DNA of 64,000 nt, from NCBI GenBank assembly GCA_964017065.1, contig OZ024788.1, positions 10,910,457 through 10,974,456 of the forward strand, in the 5' to 3' direction. Shown here one piece after another: positions 54,405 to 64,000 of the stretch. Source of the DNA: Haliclona indistincta. Its lineage: Eukaryota > Porifera > Demospongiae > Haplosclerida > Chalinidae. Position numbers and translations under genes: made by a program. The notes under the pieces are model-generated. The model was not told the origin of the DNA. It was given only the letters and a program-made list of their open reading frames with translations, and made no database searches. The stretch's first letter is position 1. Every line of letters starts with the position of its first letter.

Positions 54405-56529
54405 ATGGAGAACATGATGTTACCTTGCTGTCTACTCATTGCGTGTGTCTGGACATCAGCTGGTTTGTTCAGCCTCTTTCATGTGAACCTGATTTGTATT
54501 ATTTATTAACACTCAGCTCTTGCACAGCTCAGTGAAGGTCCAGTGTCAGTGAGTGCTCTGGTTGGAGAGAATGCCCAGTTCCATTGCAGTGGTAGTGGTA
54601 TTACCATAGTGTGGATGGTAGATGGATTGTTAGCAACATACTCTGTTATTGTGGAGCGAGGCATCACTCATGATACAATAACATCATCAGGCACTGTACA
54701 GTCCTCCCTCACTGTACCAGCAACACTAGTGAACAATGGCACTACTGTGCAGTGTAGACTGGTATTGATCAATGGCGGGTTCATAGATAGCAACAATGCT
54801 ACTTTGACTATTCTACCTGGTGAGCTCTATGGATGACGAATAATAATAATTATTTGAAGGAGTTACAATTTACATATCACAAGTTTATGCTTAATGAGGA
54901 TATACTCATCTACAATAATACAGGTATTGGTCCAGTTGTCAATGTGAGGTTCACTCCATCATTCAGTGCTGTACTGTGGGATCCTCCAGCAACTGCTGGT
55001 GTACTCAGTGGTCTCTCCTATATAGTGATTGTGATGAACAATAACTCTGGTCAAGTGATTGTCAGTGCCACTACCAACAACACCATCTATTCACTACCTG
55101 GTGCTCCCACACCATGTCAGTACTACACAGCTAATGTGACAGCATTCTCATCTGAGTATTATAGTGAGAGTGTTGTTATTGGACAGAGAACTACTGGAGG
55201 TATGTAATAGATGCAGTAGATTCATGCATGATAAAAAATTTACTATGATTATTTTTAGATTACTATGATCTTGAGAGTGTATCAATCATTGAAATTGCTC
55301 GCTATAGCACAAGCCACTGTACTGTTACACTCATCATAGACATACAAAAGGTGCGTTGTTTATAAGTAATCGCAGGTGTTCAGCAATATACACTAGCTAC
55401 TATTGTTTTCTTTAGCGGAATACTCTAGTACAGACTTGTCCAGATCAAGCCCTAACTTCAGTAACATACCCCAAAACAGACATGGCAAGCAGAAACTCAC
55501 ATGAAGAAGTAGCAATAATTGAAACTGGCGTAAAATGGTACACCATCTTAGTTCAGATTGGGCACCATTATCTTTGCGATATAATGATAGTCGTTGAAAA
55601 TGATTTCGAAATTGAGATAATGTCAGTTTCTTTCAGTAAGTTCAATAGTGGTTTAATTCTATACTTGCTCTGTGCTTATACAGGTTCATTCAACATTCAA
55701 AGTTGTGCTATATTCACTGTCAACACTACTTTAGTCGTGAAGTGTACATTTTTTATCAATTCAACTGCAACAGGGTTTGCAGTGGTTGATAATGAGCAAA
55801 GTCAAAAAGCCTTCAACAGGACACTACTGAATTATGGTGGTAAAGGATCTGTCAACATTAGTGGTCTACCAGCAGGAGAGTATAGTGTGAGAGTGTATGA
55901 CAGTAAACTAGACTTTGTCAATGGCAAGAGTCCAGCATATGAGCACTTTCAGTCAACACACATTCTGGCATTCACTAGTCCGAGTTTGGAAACAGTTTTG
56001 TCAACTGCAGCTCATTCACTATACAATTCAAGTAAGCAGGTCATGAATTCACGTGCAGCATTAAAAATAGTTTTTTTGCTGTTTACAATGTATGTCAGCT
56101 GTACTGTATACATTAGCTGATGCTACACTGGTACCACTATCAACTGTTTACTCAACATCACCTGTTCACTCAACATCTGATTCACCTGTTCACTCACCCA
56201 TTGAGAGTATCAATAGCAATACTATCATACTAGCTACTTCTATTACTACTGCATGGCTGCTAATACTGCTTGTGATACTGATTGTGATCATCTTGATCTT
56301 ACTTCTATCAGTTGCTATGAGAAAAAGGAAGAAAATGACAAGTAAGAACTCCTTTTGCTATGCAAGATAAGTAATTTGTATACTTTATTCAGAAACAGGT
56401 GTTATCGACCATGTTCCAGTTGATGATAATCCTGCTTACATCACAATGAAGAAGATCACCTTGAACAAGAACACTGCTTATGAGACTGTTAATATAACCA
56501 GTCATAACTATGAGACTGTAAAATTTTGA
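54405..56529 (+). CDS. R9: Ig-FN3 transmembrane receptor, short tyrosine tail
   Basis: Eight exons: 54405-54462, 54517-54819 (Ig), 54924-55199 (FN3), 55259-55350, 55416-55635, 55684-56031, 56099-56341 (stalk and TM), 56393-56529 (tail). They total 1677 bases (558 residues) with no stop. Signal peptide MENMMLPCCLLIACVWTSA. The stalk is longer than in R1 and R3 through duplication of the SPVHS unit (STSPVHSTSDSPVHSPIES). TM LLILLVILIVIILILLLSV and stop-transfer RKRKKM. Tail NPAYITM, TAYETV, NYETV. Best preserved of the short-tail class, with strong GTAAG donors at exons 6 and 7. R10 follows 0.7 kb downstream as its long-tail partner. Confidence 0.88.
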
Positions 56530-57140
56530 CCTAAATCTAAAATAAGCTAGTATGTTTCCAAATTAGACAGTTCAGAATCTTTGGTTTTTATAGCTATCTA
56601 ATTGGTTCCCTTGGCTACTAATATTATCATGAATCATTGAGTAATTGAGTAGGGTAAGCCCTCTACATTTTAACATGCAACATAATACTAGTGCTGTTTG
56701 AAAGATACACAATTTTTATTTCAGATGATGGTTTTGTTCCTTTACATGTGTTTATCATCATTCTATAGAACCGATTGATTATGTATTGACTGCTCCATCT
56801 TTCATCACAACTTTCAATAATATATTATCAGGAGTGCCACAAGGTCCTTGCATGGTCATTTATTTTTCTGACTCTGTTTTATCTTCCTCTCCACTTCTAT
56901 TTGATTGTGGATCAGTTGACACAAAATGCGGCAAAGTTCGGTAATGTAATGTTAGTCATCTGTGTGTAACTTATAGTGACGCATTTTTCAAGTTTGCAGT
57001 ATCGTTGTAAACACGTAATACCGATAGAATGGTTCAGAGGTTAAGTAAACATAGTGGGAATAGACTTTGATGCTGCTAGGTTTATTGTATTCATGATATT
57101 GATAATGATTATTGTTAGGGAATCATAATATAATGTACCT
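56530..57140. other. R9-R10 spacer
   Basis: Paralogous to the R1-R2 and R3-R4 spacers, including 'gccacaaggtccttgcatgg'. No gene was seen. Confidence 0.55.
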
Positions 57141-57246
57141 GCAGTAGCTATCTGTTTATAGTCAGTACGTAGCTTGTGCGTACTTTAAACTAGTCTAAGC
57201 TCTGACATGAGTGTACTGGTGTAGTGTCACTCAGCTCAGTCTGAAA
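57141..57246 (+). promoter_or_regulatory. Class-B promoter region of R10
   Basis: Contains TCACTCAGCTCAGTCTGAAA immediately before the ATG, as in R2 and R4. A second copy of the more distal part ('tagtagctatctgtttagtcagtgg', about 57805-57935) lies inside intron 2 of R10. Confidence 0.4.
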
Positions 57247-60200
57247 ATGTCTGTGATACTCATCATGATCAACTTTCTATGGGCAAGCAGAACTGGTGAG
57301 TTATAATAATCATTTGCTGTTTACTTAAATACTGATGTACACTTTGTACAGTAGCTTATGCACAGCTCAGTGAAGGTCCAGTGTCAGTGAGTGCTCTGGT
57401 TGGAGAGAAGGCCCAGTTCCATTGCAGTGGTAGTGGTATTACCATAGTGTGGACTGTGGATGGAATTTTAGCAACAGACCCTACGATTGAGGAGCGAGGA
57501 ATCACTCCTGATATAATAACATCATCAGGCACAGTACAGTCCACCCTCACTGTACCAGCAACACTAGTGAACAATGGTACTACAGTACAGTGCAGATTGA
57601 TATCGATCAATGGGATGATAGATAGCAACAATGCTACTTTGACTATTTTACCTGGTGAGCGAATATTCTTGGATGTACATGTACATGTAATAGCTTGTGT
57701 ATTTTTTTCTTGATGAGACCTACTAAATAAATTTTTTAATTTTACAAGTAGCGGCGGATACTAATTTAAAGAAACCAACTAAAAGAAAGTAACTACAAAT
57801 TTTTCAAGAGTGTTTGATACTGCAAGGCTTAATTGTATTCATGAAATGATAATAGTTCTGGGAAAAATTATAACTCACCTACATACATGTAGTAGCTATC
57901 TGTTTAGTCAGTGGTTTGTGCATGTGAATTTGGAAATGCTTAAAAGTTTCTCACCTGGTCGGCATCACACAAAGTAGTGGGTTGATGAATTATTGTTCAT
58001 CACTCTAAGATCAATCAAAGAAATTACAAAAAAGACTGTATCTAGCTAGGCTCTCATCATAATATTATACATGTAGGTATTGGTCCAGTTGTCAATGTGC
58101 GGTTCACTCCATCATTCAGTGCTGTACTGTGGGATCCTCCAGCAACTGCTGGTGTACTCAGTGGTCTCTCCTATATAGTGATTGTGATGAACAACAACAC
58201 TGGTCAAGTGATCATCAGTGCCACTACCAACAACACCATCTATCCACTACCTGGTGCTCCCACACCATGTCAGTACTACACAGCTAATGTGACAGCATTC
58301 TCATCCGAGTATTATAGTGAGAGTGTTGTCATTGGACAGAGAACAACTGGAGGTAAATGTTATGAGTTTAGATTTCCTTCTCAGTACCATGCAAAGCTGT
58401 TTAGCTTGTTGTTCAAAATAAGATATTTAATTTACTGTAAACTAACATAAGAAGTAGTTATTGCTGCTATTGAACATAAATACTGTTGTGGCAATTAAAT
58501 GAATAAGTAAAAGTACTAATTGTTAAATTCCTTTTTACCATATGAATGTCATTATTAAGTGTGAAGCATAAAATTAATGGAATATTAGTTTGACCCAGTC
58601 ATACCTGTGGTTAGAAGGTCCGTGTCTGTTATGATAAACATATCCTGTGTATGCACTGATCAAGAAAAACATAATGCTGTCTTGTGTGGTTACATGTCAT
58701 AGTTATCTTGCTCAAGATTACTATAACTTTCAAAATGGATCAGTCTCTGAGGTAGCTTACTACAATACAAGTCATTGTGCTGTTACTTTCACCATTGACA
58801 TACAAAAGGTACATGCATTTATAGTGAATCACCCAAAACATCAAAATTACAACTATTTTATATTGCCATCTTGCACAGCGGAACACTCTAGTACAGACCT
58901 GTCCAGACCAAGAGCTGACTGCTGTAACATACCCAAAGACAAACATGACAGACAGAGATTTACACAAAGAAGTGATCATAGCAGAAACTGGTTTTAAAGA
59001 GTACACTGCCTATGTTAAAATTGGATATCAATGTCTAAGTGACGTTATGATTCTTGATGCCAATGATCTTGAAGTTGAGATCATGACAATTTCTTTCAGT
59101 ACGTTGATAGCAATTTCTAGTCACTATTATCATTTAATCTTTCCTTATACAGGCTCTTTCAATATTCAAAGCTGTTTTGTATCAACTGATAACACTAATT
59201 TACTTGTAAAGTGTATGTTATTCATCAATTCAACGACGACAGGGCTGGCAGTGGTTGAAAATGGCGAAGAAACATTCAACAGGACACTGCATAAACTGTC
59301 GGATGATAGTGATAAAGCATCTGTCAATATTACTGGTCTACCAGCAGGAGAGTATAGTGTGAGAGTGTATGACAGTAAAATAGACTTTATAAATGACAAG
59401 GAACCCGCATATGAGCATTTTGAAACATTGCACATATCTTCATTTCCTACTGCTGCTTCACGTACCATATCACCATCATCTACAACACTCTTATCAGGTA
59501 TATGATCATGATGACATGCAGTGCTGTTTTTAATCATTGTTTTCTATAGCATCATTTTCTGTGCATGGATCAACTTACATCATCAGTACTCCTAGCTTAA
59601 CGCCTGTTTACAAATCATCAGGTATGTGGTTGAATAAATAACTTGATCTGTTTATGATTCCTTCATACAGTCAACGTTGCTGCAGCTGTCATAGTACCTG
59701 TCGTTATATTATGCGGGATTCTTTTCGTGACAGTGGTGATAATAATCGTGATGATGTTGATCTATAATATCCGCAAAGGACGATGTAATAGTAGATTCAA
59801 TCATGTTTCTAACATTATGATTCATTGATGCAGATGCTATAAATAACGCTTGCAATGAAAATGGATCAAACACAAGGTTCACAATCTCATAAAGTGTGCA
59901 CGCAATATTTTTTATTAACTTTAATCATAGACATGATACAGAAAATGACCTTGAAAAAAATAATATGGTACGACAAACATTGATGCTTGCACATAGCAAT
60001 CTATACTTGCTTCTTGTGTATGCATAAAAATTATCACTGCTTGTTTGAATTATGTTCCCATGCTTTGACTTCTCTGTTGCTATATCTACAGCATGACAAA
60101 CAAGAAAATGTACACATTACAAATTTGGAGTCAACATCTTCTCCCCCTACTACTGAGTCGTTGAAAAATACTCCGCCCAATGTCTCTACTAATAGTGCTG

Positions 60201-60790
60201 AAAAGGTGAGGTTTGACAGGAAATACAAAGTTTGACGATGATGTACGTATGTATGTGCATAATGAAGTGGAGATCTGTGAGCATGTTTGACGGCTTCCCT
60301 TTGAACTTAATTATGAACAGTTTATAAAATTAATTACTATAACAAAATTATCACTGTCTCATTATAATTATTTTATTTCCTATCTATTTAACTTTACTCG
60401 TTTGCCTTGTTTCTTCACTTGCTATTATAGTTACTTGAATAACAGATTTAAACTCTAAAAAAGCTTTGTATTGAGTATTGACAATTCACAATCAGCATTA
60501 AGTGTATGTATCATAGCAACTATGCTTTACATGCAGCACTCTAATCTACCACCAGCTGCTGATGAAGTAGAACCAGTGTATTCCGCACCCCACAGGCACG
60601 TAGCTGCAGGGCCTGCCGAGGTCAGTCATCTATATACCACTAACACAAACAGTATTTACTGATACATGTGCATATGCAGGAGAAGAAGAGATCACTGCAC
60701 TATGCTGTAGTAGATCACTCAGTTGATGCAGCAGTTGCTCCTCTACCAGCTGAACCAGAAACAGTACACTATGCTGCTATCAAGAAATGA
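57247..60790 (+). CDS. R10: Ig-FN3 receptor with long ITIM-like tail, intact
   Basis: Thirteen exons: 57247-57295 (MSVILIMINFLWASRT), 57355-57654 (Ig), 58077-58352 (FN3), 58717-58808, 58879-59098, 59153-59497, 59550-59621, 59671-59784 (TM), 59834-59876, 59931-59967, 60092-60205, 60537-60620, 60680-60790. They total 1857 bases (618 residues), no stop, all phases consistent. This is the reference copy for the long-tail class. The final exon reads LHYAVV and VHYAAI, both fitting the ITIM pattern though changed from the sisters, with the intervening prolines reduced. PVYSAP is kept in exon 12. The extra 300 bases in the intron before exon 12 are unique to this copy. It is a surface receptor with probable inhibitory-type signalling by motif only. 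Confidence 0.88.
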
Positions 60791-62255
60791 GTCACTGACA
60801 AAATACTTCCAACATGACTGTTTTACCGAACACATGAACTTGATGGTGTGGTTGCTTGTCATTTAGTCTTCCCATGCTTGAATAATTAAGTTTTTAAAGT
60901 TTTTAAATTATACTTCATTTTGTAATGCACCTTCAAATGAATTTCTATACACTGTCAAAATTAAATATAGACAAGGCACAAGCAGCTATGCTAAAAGTGC
61001 CTTAATGATATCAGACACAAACTACTGCAGTTTTCAGTAAAGTTAATTATATTAAAATTATAACAGTTATTAATTTTGTTCAATATCTAAAAGATGAGAT
61101 TCACATGTGAAGTTAAGGGATGGGAAAGACTATGCCCGCAAAAGCACTTAAAGCAGCAAACGAAGACTGCTCACAAGAGGGAAGAAGTCAAACAGGGTAG
61201 CGTTGAGAACCATTGACTATTTTTATTGAATTTTAAACGCATGTGATTATGTAATAAAAAGAGAACGAGTTTCAGTCAGTGAACAGGTAGTGCATAGTCT
61301 ATGTTCTCAATGTACAATTCTTTCTATCATGCGACAAAGCTTACTATGATGATCATACCACTGTCAAGATGATCATAAGCTAAAGATCTGTATGTCATCA
61401 ACATAGAAAGAAACTCCTGCTACTTCTACCATGGGCTTGAAAACGTGGATCCTCGTTCACCTCCTACCATGGTAAAGCTCTCTGTGAATTTTAATACAAC
61501 ATTATTACAATAATTATTATATGTACAATTATTTTATAGTAGCACAATGCTTACTGATAACAGACACTGTTAGCAACTGGTAATCGATGCAGCATTTTGG
61601 CAATGCTTGCATGGCGTTCCTAGACACAACTTCAGAATTATGTGTAAGGCGACGTATAAAGAAAAATTCTTATTCAGTGTAATGCTAAGAAAATACACGT
61701 CAGTAGTATTATAGTTGAAACGAATAGCTGCCTGTTCTGGTGATTCAAAATCAGGAAATTTGTTCACCTCAGCAACAGAAGGAACTGGTGTATGCACTTG
61801 TATTGCCGCAACATGACAGATAATGAGAGTGCAGACTCTCCCTATTAATATTATATGGGCGACATTGACAATATGCTAACTCAGTATCAACACATACCAC
61901 TTGATGAGTACTATGTTCTAGCATAAACAGAAGTGCAAACAGAATGGACTGAAATCACTGTGTCTTTCTCTAGCTTCGAGAACAGCTGTAAAATCTGTGC
62001 ATCATCATAATAGTAATTGTGCAAGTATTAAACATAAAATCAGGTCTAATTCCATGTCATCATGATCTTCATCATCTACTTCAGTTTCATCACAATTCAT
62101 TTGAGAATATTCATCTATTCACTACAGTAGCTATTGTAGCCGCCACATTGCCCATCATCATCATCATCGCTAATGTAACTTGAGGTTCTTCAACACTCCC
62201 ACACATACTCTAGAGTTTTATGGGGTAACCATGGGGTAACCACATGCATGTACAC
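60791..62255. other. Region right of the receptor array
   Basis: The first 250 bases still resemble the tail-end spacer of R2 and R6 ('caaggcacaagcagct'). After about 61060 the array similarity ends. Open frames of up to 75 codons occur on minus (61570-61797), but no domain or splice context was recognised. A CATCAT run lies at about 62152-62165. Confidence 0.4.
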
Positions 62256-62513
62256 TTAGTGGTTAGCATCATAAACAAACCTGTTGTAATATAATGAAAT
62301 GCTTGTTGCCTCAGAATAAACTCTCCTCTTGGACAATCTTTCTAATAGCTTGTGGTTCATTGCTTGTTTATGGCGCTTTAGTTTGGATTCCAATTGAAAA
62401 ATCTCGTTGCAAGTTTCACAGTAGCACTGATCTACGACGTGACAAAAAACCATCGTCGACGTGTAAATCACTTTTTCCGTTGACCTTGATGAAGCCATAG
62501 TTTCACACGTCAC
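62256..62513 (-). CDS. Possible C2H2 zinc-finger exon
   Basis: An 85-codon frame on the minus strand with CETCNEIFQLESKLKRHKQA followed by MNH, that is C-x2-C-x12-H-x5-H, a C2H2 finger of the U1/matrin-like spacing. The start may be the first Met or the one five codons later (MASSRSTEK). It lies head to head with the gene starting at 62566, so a shared bidirectional promoter of about 50-70 bases is possible. Whether it is a single-exon gene or a first exon cannot be decided. A single finger in a short frame is weak evidence. Confidence 0.4.
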   Translation of the reverse strand: MTCETMASSRSTEKVIYTSTMVFCHVVDQCYCETCNEIFQLESKLKRHKQAMNHKLLERLSKRRVYSEATSISLYYNRFVYDANH

Positions 62514-62565
62514 GTGTGCACAAAAATTATTATGAAAATCGACTTGAATTGCACGTGTGGGCAGA

Positions 62566-63836
62566 ATGAGTTCCTTGCCTTATACGTCCTACAGACCATC
62601 TCGTCGTTCTAATGCTCAGCGTAGTGGAGGTATGTTCAAAGCTATAATTATAATGTAGTTGCAGCTAAGAAGGGGTGTATTATGATCATGGCAATGCTCT
62701 TTGCTATTTTAGCTCATCAATCAAGGTTGCATCCATATACACGACCCCACAACCCACCAAGTAGCTCTTCTGATGACGAACCAGTGATTCTTGGGGTAGA
62801 GTACGAAGATCCACTATTAAACTCATCTCTGGACCCAGAAAACCTCTCATTAGTAGTACAACGATGCTACACATCCATCCAGGCAAATAGCAGACGGCTG
62901 CATAAATTGCAGACTGAACTGGCTGCTGTGGCGGGGCAGGTGTCTGCTATTTTGTCAAAACTGAATGAGGAAGAGAAACGAAAGTTTACGCTCAAGTCAG
63001 CCAATAGTGAAATAAGTACATTGTTCATGTTTTCATGTTTTCTTGTTTTTGTACATAGAGACCTGTGCGAGTACCACTCGCTAATGAGTTCGGTCACACG
63101 GGACACGGGACCCCATCCACCAGCAAGGCAACTATCTCCCGAACTGCCAGAGCAGCCAGGTCAAGCCAATTCAGGGAGAGCTTCGAAACCATCTTCGGTG
63201 GATCTTCCTTCTGCTCCTCTTCCATCTGCTCCTCTTCCTTCTGCTCCTCTTCCGTCTGCTCCTCTTCCTTCTGCTCATCTTCCTTCTGTTCCTCTTCCTT
63301 CTGCTCCTCTTCCTTCTGCTCCTCTTCCTTCTGCTCCTCTTCCTTCTGCTCCTCTACCTTCTGCTCCTCTTCCATCTGCTCTTCTTCCTTCTGCTCCTCT
63401 TCCATCTGCTCCTCTTCCTTCTTCTAGTTCTTCCGTCCCGGCAGTGAAAGTTTCCAGGACCACTGAATGGAGACGCAGGAAGGCAGCCGTCCACCAAGCT
63501 GCCACCCAACCAGCTCCCTCCTTGGAAAGCACAGGTGTGTTAATGTTAATTCAAAACAAACGATCGTTCATTATTAATTTTTTGTTCAATATTATTTGTT
63601 TAGAAAAATCAACCAACGATGCACAGCCAGCGAACAGGAGTGAGAGGAAAGTGTATTCATGTCGGGTGTGTGGCCAACCCATGTCATCCGAAGGCCACTC
63701 ACAGTTCCAGGGTTATCGCTACTGTCCTAAAACGCCTGGACAATTGCCGTTGGCTGAGTGGAAAGCTAAAACGAAGGAGGCAATGAGGAGGAGGAAAGAA
63801 GCTCAGGCTGCACAAGGAACATCCAGTCAATCTTAA
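62566..63836 (+). CDS. Protein with PLPSA tandem repeat and Cys/His cluster
   Basis: Likely exon 1 is 62566-62629 (MSSLPYTSYRPSRRSNAQRS, phase-1 donor GTATGT). The next exon starts at 62713 (HQSRLHPYTRPHN), with an acidic patch (SSSSDDEP) and a helical segment (about NLSLVVQRCYTSIQANSRRL) with coiled-coil character. An intron at about 63014-63061 separates the repeat exon, which encodes about 17 units of PLPSA from a 15-base DNA unit. After an intron at 63535-63602 the last exon has YSCRVCGQPMSSEGH and YRYCP, C-x2-C-x9-H-x8-C, and a basic C-terminus; TAA is at 63834. The family was not recognised; similar Cys/His tails occur in invertebrate multicopy genes. The frame was chosen because only it stays open into the last exon. 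Confidence 0.6.
63205..63423. repeat. 15-base minisatellite in coding sequence
   Basis: Near-perfect tandem units of 'ctcttccttctgctc' run for about 220 bases. As 15 is a multiple of three and the unit has no stop, all three forward frames and at least two reverse frames are open here. The gene frame gives PLPSA, the others FCSSS-type and Glu-rich peptides. Copy number is likely polymorphic. Confidence 0.9.
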
Positions 63837-64000
63837 CTATAACGTACCTTCCTAAAGTATTTTCCTCTCTTAGCAGAGGTTTTTTGACTTATATTATTGT
63901 TCATTGCTTAAAATGTTTTTGACAATAACATGGACAATTGTGGCAACTAGTTAGTTTCAACTGTAGTAGCTGCGTTCTTCATTGAACAATGGCTGGAGAG
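63837..64000. other. 3' flank of the PLPSA gene
   Basis: AT-rich with no further gene. No obvious AATAAA was seen within the first 60 bases after the stop. Confidence 0.4.

Noticed and set aside
63065..63427. FCSSS-repeat frame on plus and Glu-rich frames on minus across the 15-base repeat
   Set aside because: They do not continue into the downstream Cys/His exon; only the PLPSA frame does.

Overview
This window is eukaryotic. Coding capacity is split into short exons with consensus GT..AG junctions and introns often only 48-65 bases long, the composition is AT-rich, and metazoan-type transposable elements are present. A sponge or similar early-branching invertebrate would fit (compact introns, Ig/FN3 receptors in tandem, BEL/Pao and pogo elements), but nothing here proves the species.

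The dominant content is a tandem array, all on the + strand, of eleven copies of one transmembrane receptor family, named R0-R10 here: R0 1-992 (3' part), R1 3060-5157, R2 5900-9178, R3 10965-13054, R4 13759-16208, R5 17634-20115 (plus a second 3' cassette to 21504), R6 21967-25240, R7 26527-28118 (pseudogene), R8 38679-53242, R9 54405-56529, R10 57247-60790. Each has a signal-peptide exon, one Ig-like exon, one FN3 exon, a Cys-containing two-exon module, a beta-sandwich-like exon and a Ser/Thr/Pro-rich stalk, then TM and cytoplasmic exons. Almost every ectodomain intron is phase 1. I rebuilt the exon chains by hand. R1, R3, R4, R5, R9 and R10 give uninterrupted frames of 539-618 residues. R2, R6 and R8 each carry one lesion. 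R7 is dead.

Two kinds of cytoplasmic tail occur. The short tail (R1, R3, R4, R5, R9) has NPAYITM (NPxY and YxxM), TAYETV (TxYxxV) and YETV-x6-YETV, which resembles an ITAM/ITSM. The long tail (R0, R2, R6, R8, R10) ends in two ITIM-type hexapeptides, LHYAxV and VxYAxI, about 23 residues apart around a proline-rich stretch. R4 and R5 join the ectodomain of the long-tail class to the short tail, and R5 still has a second TM plus long-tail cassette downstream. Together with two promoter classes this looks like a paired activating/inhibitory-type receptor cluster evolving by block duplication, exon exchange and conversion. Signalling polarity is inference from motifs only.

Between R7 and the 3' exons of R8 the array has been invaded by mobile DNA. 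There is a pogo/Tigger-like DDD transposase gene (30306) whose C-terminus is a run of tandemly duplicated exon triplets (unit about 511 bases), lying between inverted arms of about 580 bases (28429-29176 and 36850-37434). Several MITEs sit in it, one splitting an exon with an 11-base target duplication. A 2.4 kb foldback element (39152-41549) lies in R8 intron 2, and an antisense BEL/Pao retrotransposon (about 42483-49337) and a 'GTCCTAGGAC' minisatellite lie in R8 intron 3. R8 therefore spans 14.5 kb against about 3.3 kb for its sisters.

At the right end are a possible C2H2 zinc-finger exon on the minus strand (62256-62513) and, divergently, a gene with a PLPSA repeat and a Cys/His cluster (62566-63836).
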